A DNA stretch of 44,220 nucleotides from a candidate division TM6 bacterium RIFCSPHIGHO2_12_FULL_36_22. Lineage in GTDB: Bacteria > Babelota > Babeliae > Babelales > UBA12409. Both the position numbers and the translations under genes were made by a program. The notes under the pieces are model-generated. The model was given only the letters and a program-made list of their open reading frames with translations, searched no databases and had not been told where the DNA came from. Position 1 is the stretch's first letter; each line of letters starts with the position of its first letter. The DNA is taken from the NCBI GenBank assembly GCA_001771315.1, contig METK01000005.1, positions 24,001 to 68,220 of the forward strand, read 5' to 3'. This document shows positions 31,574 through 40,800 of the stretch, piece by piece.

Positions 31574-34228
31574 TTAAGTTGCTGTATGCGCTTCAAGCTC
31601 TTTCAGGCGTTGTAATGCAGTTTCAACTTTGACACCTTTAGGTTCTGTACCGGTTTTTATTCCTGATTTTTTTAGTTCGGCTTGTACTTTAGTTTGGATA
31701 GCTTGTTCTTCAGTTTTTTGTTCAGCGAATTCTTTTTTCGCAGTAGTTTCTCGAGTTATTTGTGTACGGTGTTCTTTAAGTTCCTGTGCTTGCTCTGCTA
31801 TCCTTTGTGTTTGTTGCGCGGCTTTTTTTTTCTGAGCAGCTTGCTCAGCGATAACCGCTTGTTGTTCGAGATAGTCATAGGTGAAGTTATTGGGAACTTT
31901 TATTTGTGCTGCACCTATTGTTGGAAGTGCAGGCATTTTTGGTGACGCTACAGGAAGAATGCCAAATACTTTGTTCATAATTTGACCGTATTTAATTATC
32001 TTAGCTTGTCCAAGAACAAGTGCATTATATGCTGTTGTAACCTTAACTTGATTTTGATTAAGTTCTTCTTGTGCTGTAACTAGTTTTCCAGAAGCATCAT
32101 TAATAGCTGAAGCAAGTTGTTTTTTAATTGTTGCGATAGTTCCTAATGCATCATTGATAGTTTTTTTAGCGGTAGTAACTTCGGTTATTTTTGCTGTAAC
32201 ATCAGTCATTTTTCCTGTTATGGTAGTGACAGCAGAATTGATTGTGCTGATATTCTCACCAACAGTAGATAATGCATTAGTAACCAATGTAATATCATTT
32301 CCCACTGTTGAGATTGCATTTTTGATTGTTGTTATAGCATTATCTACTTTGGTTATTGCATTATTAATAGTTTTTACTGCTGTATCGATTTCTGCTTTAG
32401 CAGTAGGGATGGTGTTCAATGACGAAACTGCGCCGAGAATTTCATTCTTTTGTGTCGTGTTGATTTTACCAAAAAGAATAAGAAGGTCTAAGGTTGGACT
32501 AACTTGATTGATTAGATTGGTTATGTCCGTAGATGAAACAAGTGTTATGCCGAGATTGTTTATAGTCGTTATATAATCAGAGCCGGCAGGAACTAATTGA
32601 GTAAGAAGATTTTTCACTCCTTTAACAGAAGGGGAGTTTGCTGTATTTTCAAGCGAAGTAATCTGTTGATTAACTTGATTTAGTTTTCCATCAAGGGTTT
32701 GTTTTGTTTTTGTAACAGTAGTTAATTTTCCTTCGAGAGTTTGCTTAGTTGTCTGAAGGGTTTTTAATCTTTCTTCAAGTGTAGTTTGTAATCCTTGAAT
32801 CTTTGTTTTTGTTTGTCCAAATTTGGTTTCTGCTGCTTGAAGGGTTGTTTCAGCTTTATTGAGTGTATCTTGTGCTTGGTCTAATTGTGTTAGAGATTCA
32901 TTAAGTTTTTGCTCTGTTGTTTCAATCTTTTGATTTCCAGCAGCCAAGTTGGCTTTAAGTTGTTGTTGTGTTGTATTGAGTTGTCCTTGTTGTGTATTAA
33001 GGCTGTTACGAGCACTAAGTACCGTACTAAAACCATTAGATAGATTGGCTTGAGCAGTTGCTAATGATGGAACTAATTTTTTTCTAAATGTATCAGCTAA
33101 TTGAGCTTTTGTAGCATTATAACCGACTGTGTAACCGTTTGGTATCATATCTGAACACTTAGTAACGCCAGGATCTCTTTTTACTCCGAATTGGCCTTTA
33201 ACCAATGTTTCAAAATATTCTTTGTCAGGCCAATCAAGAAATGCGCATTCTGTACCTGTTGTTACGGTTTGTAAGTCAGCAATGAGGTTGGATACCACTG
33301 AATTGGCAGCTGTTAATATTGCTTCTCCAGCGGCTTGCGCGGCATGTTCCATATCCTGGGCAGCTTGCTCAGGGGTGACTATTGCATCCTTACCCTCTTT
33401 AATTTTATTAAGGGCATCTTCTGGTGATGTTGGAATCGATGCCTTAATATCAGCCATAAGAGACTGTCCTTTGCTTGTTACTGTATCGATAATTATTTTA
33501 GTATTTTTAATAGTATCTGCAGTAGATGCTAGAGCTTTTGTTGCTTGTCCCGGCGCTGATTTTGCATATGAAGCTGCCTGAGATACAAGTCCTGGTGCAG
33601 ATGCCGCAAGAGAGTGTGCTTGTGAAACAAGAGCAGGAGCTTCAGCTGCAACAGCAGGGGCTTTAGACGCAATAGTGGTTGCGGTTGATGCTACAGTATT
33701 AGCATTTCTTTTTAGTGAACTGCTAGTTGCTTTAGCTGTTTTACTAACAGCCTGAGTACCTGTTTTGAGATTTTGTGCAGTACCTTGAATAGTATTTGCA
33801 GCTGATTCTGAGATGCCACGAGCACTAAGTTTGTTAGCGTTTGCTTTACAAGTTGAATATTGAGGAGAATCTTGCATCACTGGATCATTAAGGTTTGGAA
33901 GATTTTCACACTTAGTACCAGAGCACGTGCTCGGTTGATTTTCACATTTGGTACCAGAACATGTACCGGTATAGTTTATAGTTTTGCAATGACGATGATG
34001 CTTAGGTCCCCAGCAATGTCGTTTTGATTTTTGACAATCATATGTATATGGAATATTGCATACTTGTTGTGTACATGGATATGTATATTTGATATCACAG
34101 ACTTGGTGGTCATGAAATTTTCCAGGTACGGGAACTTGTTTTAGTTTTACATCACTACACAAGTCCGCTTGTACTACTTGGTATCCAAATCCGAGCATTA
34201 AAAGTCCAAAAATAATAAACCTTTTCAT
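31574..34228 (-). CDS. Large secreted coiled-coil protein with cysteine-rich head
   Basis: An 884-residue exported protein (signal peptide MKRFIIFGLLMLGFGYQVVQA; GGGGGA site before the ATG). Residues 22-110 are cysteine- and histidine-rich with tandem motifs: VCDIKYTYPC and VCNIPYTYDC, then CSGTKCENQP and CSGTKCENLP. Residues 140-320 are alanine-rich amphipathic repeats. A CAFLDWPDKEYF segment (328-339) opens a second part made of long coiled coils (about 375-530 and 610-790). Between them is GVKNLLTQLVP, and then a KINTTQKNEILGAVSSLN segment. The C-terminus is again charged and helical. The 782-residue neighbour has the same second part, so the two are paralogs with different heads. Function is unknown; a surface or extracellular structural role is inferred only from export and shape. 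Confidence 0.75.
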   Translation of the reverse strand: MKRFIIFGLLMLGFGYQVVQADLCSDVKLKQVPVPGKFHDHQVCDIKYTYPCTQQVCNIPYTYDCQKSKRHCWGPKHHRHCKTINYTGTCSGTKCENQPSTCSGTKCENLPNLNDPVMQDSPQYSTCKANANKLSARGISESAANTIQGTAQNLKTGTQAVSKTAKATSSSLKRNANTVASTATTIASKAPAVAAEAPALVSQAHSLAASAPGLVSQAASYAKSAPGQATKALASTADTIKNTKIIIDTVTSKGQSLMADIKASIPTSPEDALNKIKEGKDAIVTPEQAAQDMEHAAQAAGEAILTAANSVVSNLIADLQTVTTGTECAFLDWPDKEYFETLVKGQFGVKRDPGVTKCSDMIPNGYTVGYNATKAQLADTFRKKLVPSLATAQANLSNGFSTVLSARNSLNTQQGQLNTTQQQLKANLAAGNQKIETTEQKLNESLTQLDQAQDTLNKAETTLQAAETKFGQTKTKIQGLQTTLEERLKTLQTTKQTLEGKLTTVTKTKQTLDGKLNQVNQQITSLENTANSPSVKGVKNLLTQLVPAGSDYITTINNLGITLVSSTDITNLINQVSPTLDLLILFGKINTTQKNEILGAVSSLNTIPTAKAEIDTAVKTINNAITKVDNAITTIKNAISTVGNDITLVTNALSTVGENISTINSAVTTITGKMTDVTAKITEVTTAKKTINDALGTIATIKKQLASAINDASGKLVTAQEELNQNQVKVTTAYNALVLGQAKIIKYGQIMNKVFGILPVASPKMPALPTIGAAQIKVPNNFTYDYLEQQAVIAEQAAQKKKAAQQTQRIAEQAQELKEHRTQITRETTAKKEFAEQKTEEQAIQTKVQAELKKSGIKTGTEPKGVKVETALQRLKELEAHTAT

Positions 34229-34320
34229 AATATTCCCCCATTTAATTTAAACTGATCTATTTATTTAACTTTATTCAATTTTATACTTTAAATGCAATAA
34301 TTTTTCTATTAATAAAGAAA

Positions 34321-34345
34321 ATCCCCTGGAGGTAAGCCAGGGGAT
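34321..34345 (-). terminator. Rho-independent terminator after the 782-residue protein gene
   Basis: ATCCCCTGG (34321-34329) and CCAGGGGAT (34337-34345) pair perfectly over nine bases around a seven-base loop. Read on the minus strand it begins nine bases after the stop codon and is followed by TTTCTTTATT. It separates the 782-residue gene from the 884-residue gene, which must have its own promoter in 34229-34320. Confidence 0.8.
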
Positions 34346-34353
34346 CAAAATAA

Positions 34354-36702
34354 TTATGCTGTAGGAGCAATGGTTGCTGGTTGTGGTGGTAGACCAGTAT
34401 ATTTTAATGGGATCTGTGGCAATGTGATCGCTGGAATTGTTGGAATAGGTCTAGGTGTTACAGGTGATTGGCTGTCACAAATTGCGTTAATGAGTTTTTG
34501 AGCCGATGATACTTGTTGTTGTGCTGTTTTAATTTTAATTATGGCAGTAGGAATTGTTGATTGAAGTGTACTGTTGATTTTGTTTTCAGCGGTAACCATT
34601 TTATCAATGGCATCGTTGATTTTATATTTTGCTGTAAGAATTTTTCCTTGAGCTGTTGTTATGTCACCTTGAGCCTTTGTTATTTGATTTTGGGCATTAT
34701 TGAGTTTGGTATTAGCATTTGGAATAGTTGTGTTGAGAATCGTTTCTATTTTTGTTTCAGCTGCCTGCAACAAATCAATGGCCGCTTTAATTTTAGTTAT
34801 AGCCGCAGGAATAGTTGTTAATTCTGTTTGTAGGCTAGCGATAAATGTACCAAGGCCAGCTAATGTTTTTTGGAGATTGCCAGGTTTTACATTTACATTT
34901 ATCAGTAAAGATGGAAGTGCTTTATTGATTGGTGTTAATGCATCTACGATAGATTGTTGTTGTGTTTCAGTAAGTTGACCGGTGAAGATACGAACTAGGG
35001 TTAAGTAATTATTAACATCTGACTTTAATGTAACAAATTTAGGATCTGTATCACTAGTATATGTACCGATTTGGTCTAAAAGTGAATTTGCGCATGGATC
35101 TATTTTGTCTCCTTGTTTACAAAGAAGACCTTGAAGCATCGTTAATACTTGCTTTACTCCGCCAATATTGTTGATGTTTGCAGGTAACTCATTAAGTGTA
35201 GTTGTAGCATTTGTAAGTTCATCTTGAAGTTTTGGTAATTCTGTTTGTATTTGTGATTGTTCAGCACTAATTGTTTTTTCATCTGCTGCAAGAGTAGCTT
35301 TTATTGTTGTAAGTCCAGTATTTGCAGTATTTATTTGTTGTTGTGCTGTTGCAATTGTGCTATCTGCTGTGTTGATTTTATTTTTTGCATCATTGATTGT
35401 CCCGATAGCCTTAAGTAGATTTTGTTGGGCGGTAGGAATAGTTGTTTGGAGTGCAGTATTGATTTGACCAATGCCCGTGTTGATTGTCATTTGCCCGTTA
35501 ATAATTACTTGCGTCATTGGAATTTGTTTACCATTGATATTTTGTTTAGTGTTTTTAATTGCAGAACAGTAATCCGCTTTGGTCATGGCGACAGTCATTG
35601 CCTGATTATCCCCTGATGATGAGAATTTATTACATTGATCCTTTTTGAACTTATTTATTGTTTCTGCAGATGCATCAGGTTTTGGTGGTTTAATTGACGT
35701 TGTTTGATCAAAATGAAGATTTTCTTTAGTTGATATCCCTTTAAAGGTAGTAATATCTTTTTTATCTGACCAGTCAAAGTAAAGGCAGCTGAATTTCAGT
35801 TTTCCCGGTACTTTAGGCTTTGGGGGAGTCGGCAATTTTACTTCTATTGTAGTTAATGCTCCTACAACATCAGGTCCTGGAATTTTAATATCATCAATAA
35901 TGTTGAGTGGTAAATTAGCTCCAATTAATCCGATTTTAGGAATAGTAATGGTTGGTAAAGTAGGTAATGCTGGTAGTGAAGGCAGCACTGGTATTGTAGG
36001 AAGCGTTGGTAGAGTTGGTATTGAAATTTTTGGCAACGCAATATTGCTAATATTTGGTAAGTCTAAGGTTGCAAGTTCAGGTAATTTTGGCAAAGAAAAT
36101 TTTGCGGGTGTTGGAATACTTGCTAGGAAATTTCCGATTGCGTTAGTTGGAAGGCCTGCTTGGGTTGCAGCTGCAATATTTGATAATTGTGCATTTAGTA
36201 TATTACCTGGGAGATTAAATTCAGTGTTTAATATTGACAGATGACTTATAAAGTTTGTTTTTAAATTTGGTATTTTAAAATTACCCAAAGCACTTGCAAG
36301 GTCAGGCAGTTTAAGACCTGGTAAGTTATCAAGATTCCCTAAATTAGTTATTGATTTAAGGTCGAGGCCTTTGAGTACGTCACCAATATTAGGAATATTT
36401 GCAATATTTTCTATATTTGGAATCTTAACTAAATCGCCAAGATTAAGATTTAAAGATGATGTTAAGTTGTTAAGGCTTGTCATTAAGTTTGGATCAAGGC
36501 CACCGCCAAGATTGCCAATGCCACTATCTAAACCTTTGAAATCAAGACCACTCGTTAGGTTGTCCGTGCTATTACCTAAATCAAGGCCGCTAGTAAGACC
36601 CTTAAGATTAAGGTTAACATCAATACTGCTGGTAGAAGGGCCAACTGCCCCATATGTTTGAATCGCCATAAAACTAAGTAGCACTATTACTATCTTTTTC
36701 AT
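34354..36702 (-). CDS. Large secreted protein with Leu-Pro repeats and coiled coils
   Basis: A 782-residue exported protein (signal peptide about 1-18; AGGGG at 36708-36712 before the ATG). Residues 27-200 carry short leucine/asparagine/glycine repeats (LTSGLD, NIPNIGDVLKGL, LPDLASALGN). Residues 204-257 are a dense proline tract of the type LPTLPTIPVLPSLPALP. CLYFDWSDKK (306-315) opens a region of long amphipathic helices, with GVKQVLTMLQGLLC and then GQLTETQQQSIVDALTPIN between two coiled coils. The same order is found in the 884-residue paralog downstream. The C-terminus is proline-rich. The LP-rich head resembles the N-terminus of the 345-residue protein upstream. No enzyme motif is seen. 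It has its own ribosome-binding site 104 bases after the upstream gene and ends in a terminator. Confidence 0.75.
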   Translation of the reverse strand: MKKIVIVLLSFMAIQTYGAVGPSTSSIDVNLNLKGLTSGLDLGNSTDNLTSGLDFKGLDSGIGNLGGGLDPNLMTSLNNLTSSLNLNLGDLVKIPNIENIANIPNIGDVLKGLDLKSITNLGNLDNLPGLKLPDLASALGNFKIPNLKTNFISHLSILNTEFNLPGNILNAQLSNIAAATQAGLPTNAIGNFLASIPTPAKFSLPKLPELATLDLPNISNIALPKISIPTLPTLPTIPVLPSLPALPTLPTITIPKIGLIGANLPLNIIDDIKIPGPDVVGALTTIEVKLPTPPKPKVPGKLKFSCLYFDWSDKKDITTFKGISTKENLHFDQTTSIKPPKPDASAETINKFKKDQCNKFSSSGDNQAMTVAMTKADYCSAIKNTKQNINGKQIPMTQVIINGQMTINTGIGQINTALQTTIPTAQQNLLKAIGTINDAKNKINTADSTIATAQQQINTANTGLTTIKATLAADEKTISAEQSQIQTELPKLQDELTNATTTLNELPANINNIGGVKQVLTMLQGLLCKQGDKIDPCANSLLDQIGTYTSDTDPKFVTLKSDVNNYLTLVRIFTGQLTETQQQSIVDALTPINKALPSLLINVNVKPGNLQKTLAGLGTFIASLQTELTTIPAAITKIKAAIDLLQAAETKIETILNTTIPNANTKLNNAQNQITKAQGDITTAQGKILTAKYKINDAIDKMVTAENKINSTLQSTIPTAIIKIKTAQQQVSSAQKLINAICDSQSPVTPRPIPTIPAITLPQIPLKYTGLPPQPATIAPTA

Positions 36703-36806
36703 TATAACCCCTAAAATTTAATATATAAAATCTAATCTATTATATTAAGTTTATCGATAGGATTTAAATGAAAGCAATGGTTTTTGATAAATTTTTAGTT
36801 TGTCTT

Positions 36807-37844
36807 TTAAGCGCCTGGGCGAGATTGAACAATCTCTTTAACTTTTTCAACGATTGGTTTGACATTATTGCCTAAATTCTGGATATCGAAATTGTCGATG
36901 GCAATAGTATATGTTTTACCATAAAGTTGAATAGTTACAGACGCGCCAAAAGTTTTGGTTCCTGACATAAAGCCAAGTAAGTTAAATTCAACTTCAACAT
37001 TGGTAACATTAAGATCTCCACCAGTTTTAGTATATACAGCTTGCAGTGCATTATTCAGTTCATCAAGACCACTAGTACCAGAGGCAATAGCTTTTTGAAG
37101 AGCGGGAATTTGTGTACTATTTGTTGTTATAGTACCGTCAATAACTTTAAGATCACCTTCAAGTTTTTGAAGCTCAGCGGTATCCGTAACAGGTGTAGGA
37201 TCATAGGTTCCAGCATCAAAGTTGGTTAATTGTGTTTGTGCGGTTTGTAAATTAGTTTTAATTTTTTTGATTTGATTCATTATATCTTTTTTTGCATCTG
37301 GAGGTGTAAATGAGGCAGCAAATTTGTCAAAAGCATCCTGTGGCATTGCAGCAAGAAAATCGCTTATGTTTTGTCCCTTTGCAAGAGCCCCAGTTACGAT
37401 AGTTTGTAGCTGGGGTAGTGGAATGTTAAGTGCCGTTAGCTGTGCTATGCCTGCTATATGTTGATTTAGTTCAGGAATCTTAATGTTAGGTAGATTTACA
37501 ATGCTATTTAAAGAATTAACGAATTTCAATGCATCCATATTGGGCATTTTTCCTAAGGTTGATGATAGGTCTGGGAGGTTTAATTTGCTCAAACTGCTCA
37601 GGTTATTAATAAAATTAGGTAAATTTACTTTGGGTATGTTATTTAATAAGTCTCCTAGATTGGGAAGATTGAGATTTGCTATACCTGTAAGCTTAATATC
37701 TAAGTTTGGAATGTTAAGACTTACAATATTTTGGAGCGTAGGCATTTTAATATCTGGTATCTGTGGAATGTTACCCATTCCACAGATACCAGATATTGTG
37801 ATAAACGATATATATATTAATTTCTTCATCATTTTCACTTTCAT
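36807..37844 (-). CDS. Secreted Leu/Pro/Asn-repeat protein
   Basis: A 345-residue exported protein. Signal-like sequence MMKKLIYISFITISGIC starts at the fifth or sixth codon, so the true ATG may be at 37832 or 37829 rather than 37844. Residues 25-135 consist of short repeats with a NLPNL or NIPxI core (IPQIPDIKMPTL, LNLPNLGDLLNNIPKVNLPN, LNLPDLSSTLGKMPNM). A helical region (about 185-260) and a beta-rich tail (VEFNLLGFMSGTKTFGASV, YGKTYTIAIDNFDI) follow. The start lies three bases after the stop of the giant gene, so the two are coupled. A perfect 22-bp inverted repeat covers codons 17-32. It shares its head style with the 782-residue protein. Function unknown. Confidence 0.75.
   Translation of the reverse strand: MKVKMMKKLIYISFITISGICGMGNIPQIPDIKMPTLQNIVSLNIPNLDIKLTGIANLNLPNLGDLLNNIPKVNLPNFINNLSSLSKLNLPDLSSTLGKMPNMDALKFVNSLNSIVNLPNIKIPELNQHIAGIAQLTALNIPLPQLQTIVTGALAKGQNISDFLAAMPQDAFDKFAASFTPPDAKKDIMNQIKKIKTNLQTAQTQLTNFDAGTYDPTPVTDTAELQKLEGDLKVIDGTITTNSTQIPALQKAIASGTSGLDELNNALQAVYTKTGGDLNVTNVEVEFNLLGFMSGTKTFGASVTIQLYGKTYTIAIDNFDIQNLGNNVKPIVEKVKEIVQSRPGA
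37749..37797. repeat. Perfect 22-bp inverted repeat inside a coding region
   Basis: Positions 37749-37770 and 37776-37797 are exact reverse complements (ATATCTGGTATCTGTGGAAT on one arm, its complement on the other) with a five-base loop TTACC. It encodes residues around ISGICGMGNIPQIPD of the 345-residue protein, just after its signal peptide. No T-run follows on the minus strand, so it is not a standard terminator. Confidence 0.95.
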
Positions 37845-37847
37845 TTT

Positions 37848-40800
37848 TTATAGTAACTGTTGCATAAGATCACTAAGTTTTTTCTTGTCATCAGTAATCT
37901 GTTGCGTTATGCCAGTCTTCCATGCATCCTTTTTCTTTTGAATGTCTGCTTTCTTAGTAGCTATTTCTGTTTCAAGAGTTGCTTTCTGTGCATTGAGAGG
38001 CTTGAGGGTTGTTTGTATAGCAGCGAGAGATTTTTGTGCTGCTTCAGATGCTACATCTCCGGTTAACTTGGCAACTTTAAGTGCATTAACGATTAGCCCC
38101 ATATACTTAGCCAATATATCTTCACCAAATATGAGCTTTTCTCCAACGCCAGCTTTACCTGTATCAGTACTTCCAACGAAAGCTTCATAGGTTATATTAC
38201 CAAGACCTAAGAAGTTACCTTTTACTTTAAATTTATAACCAGAACCTAGTGTAAAGGTTACATCTCCTTCACCTTCAAGTTGTAATGGCTTGATGGTTAT
38301 TTTACCGGAGAGAACAAATTGAGGTGGGTGTTGGAAGTTAAGTTGGGCATTGAATGCTGGACCGTCATCCTTAGTGCCGTATTTACCATCAGGGCCCATT
38401 CCGGTTATGACTATTTGGCCTTTTAGTTGTGGAGAAGCTGTGCTCCATTGAGTAAAGTCTGCAATATCTATTGTCGGTCCATAGCCTTCAAGAGCTATGC
38501 CGTCATAGTTCAAGAAGCCTAGGAATCCAAATTGATAATCATGAAGTTGAAGGATACCTTGTGCACTCAGTCCACGGTCGAACCACAAATCACCAATTTC
38601 AATATCGTCAGCAGCATAATGAAATTCCATATTTTCAAGATAGATGTTGAGATCTGTCATGAACTTTTGAACATTGGCAACGTAGCCAGGTGTTACATTA
38701 GCTGCGAACTTTTCGATGGTATCAACAACGTTTTTCACGCTTACAGCCTTGGCAGTAATTGCTTGCTTGCTTGTTTTCATAGCTCCACCGATTGATTTAA
38801 CATCTTTTTTCTTGTCTGCAGGTTGATATCGTTTATAGTTATCTTCTTTTGGTAAAACAGGAGGTTTGATTTGAGCCTTGTTAGTTTTAGGAGCTGCTGG
38901 AGCAGCTTTTTCAAGGAATTCATACCATTTAAGCATGAACTGGCCAAACTGATTTGCATATCCTATTCCACTAGCAATATCTGCCGAGCCATACTTACCC
39001 CAAAGACGAATGAGAAGAAGGAATTCCATTGCGTCTTCAGAATTGAAGTTAACTGCAAAATCACCAGTTTTACTGAGAGGATCATTTGGTGCACCAAGAG
39101 TAAGTTGTCCAGTAAAGCCTGCAGCACTTATTTCAGCATCTTCTGCTGCAGCGCCAGCTGTACCAGCAGCTGTGCCAGCACCGGCATCTACTACATCAGT
39201 TGCACTACCTCCGCCTTCTGTTGCAGCATCTTCTGCTACATCTTGAGTTATGTTTGCCTCTACTTGGCCAGCAACTTCGCCAAAGGAAATCCATGTAAAT
39301 CCGAATGGTTGTTTCCATATTCCTTCCATGGTCAAGCCAAGCGCAAGGAATAAGCTACCAGCGGCTGCAGTATCTTCTATAAGTTCAGCTTTTCCTGCAA
39401 AACTGAGATCGCTACCATCTGGCGTTGTAATATCTACTCCTAGTACTAAGGCTAAGGATGGTTCTGCGCTGAATCCAATCATAAATGGTCCTGGATCGAG
39501 TTTATATCCATCTCCCAAATTAAATTTAAAATGTGTATCTTCTGCGATAAATTCAAAACCAATATCCTTGAGAGATAGACCATAGGTTTCTAGGAAGGAA
39601 ACAGTGACACCTACACCATTACTTAGGTTTCTTGGATTGAAGAGATTGATCTTCTTGCCAAGGATGTTGACGGTACCAATTTGGGCAAGATCTTTGACCA
39701 ATTGATTACTATTGAGTGTTCCAAAAATTGTTGCGCCAGCATTAAGTTCTGTTTCAATAGAATTTGCAGTAGGGAAAACATTGATACCTTGAGGACCCAG
39801 ATGGAAAGTAAATTGAATGTTAGAAATGAGTACGCCAAGTGATTGAGCTGGAAGACTATCATAAGCATTGCGAACTGGGGGTGCAACAAACTTATTGTAA
39901 AATTCTCGTACAGGTAGTGGCATCACTTTACTACGCAAATCTTTGATTTTTAAATCTGCAGATACGTAGTCTGCCATAACCGCAACGCCACTCTTACCTA
40001 GGTAGTCACGAATTGCATAAAAACCGGCATGTGCAGGGAAACCATATAGATTCATATCACCTGCCACATATCCATATTGTGCTTTTTTAGTTAAATATAA
40101 ACCTAAAATTGGATTATGAAGTTCTGCATCAACCAGTTCCGGTGGAACATCACTGAGGCCTGAAAGTTCTACAACGTCTTTGAATGGTGCTATCGTGCTG
40201 TCTATGAATTGACCAAGATATGAGACATAGAAGCCGCCATCATGTAGTGCTTTTTTATCGTTAGTTGTTTTCATGAATGAGAATACAGAATCGATTTTTT
40301 GTGCAGTTCTAAATGATACCTTATTAGAACCATTAAAAACTTGCATAATCGTTAGACCATGAAGTTCAAATCCCTGTTTTTCTTTAGTTTCAAAGAGAAG
40401 TACGTATGGGTTTTTTAGATGAATGCTGCGATAAGTGAAGTCATTTTTGAAACTAAACTTTTGTTGTAATCCTTCCGTTGTAAAGTCAAACTCAGCATTT
40501 ACATCAAAATTGCCGAGTATCGGTAAATTGATAGTGCCATCAGCCAATAGCATCATAGCAAAATCGTATTTAGATGGATTTTTAGCATTTGGTTTTGCGG
40601 TAAAGACAAGTCGAGGTTCTTTGAAAGTACCCCAATTACGTTTCTCAAAAGTAACATCAAAGGTTTGATCAAGTTCAATTGTTAGTGTAAGACCATCTTT
40701 TTTGGAGTAAGTCAAATGACCCAGAAGATTTGTGAGATTGATATTGCCCAAGTATGGAATATTAATACCAGGAACCTTAGACAGATCCATTTGACCAGAT

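Noticed and set aside
32154-32507. Plus-strand open frame of 117 codons and similar ones over 31629-33581
   Set aside because: They are mirror images of the coiled-coil repeats of the minus-strand gene; the valine/isoleucine-rich translations are a by-product of threonine/asparagine-rich codons on the other strand.
35935-36020. CRISPR-like short repeats
   Set aside because: The periodic pattern comes from codons of the Leu-Pro tract (LPTLPTIP) in the 782-residue protein; there are no uniform direct repeats with unique spacers.
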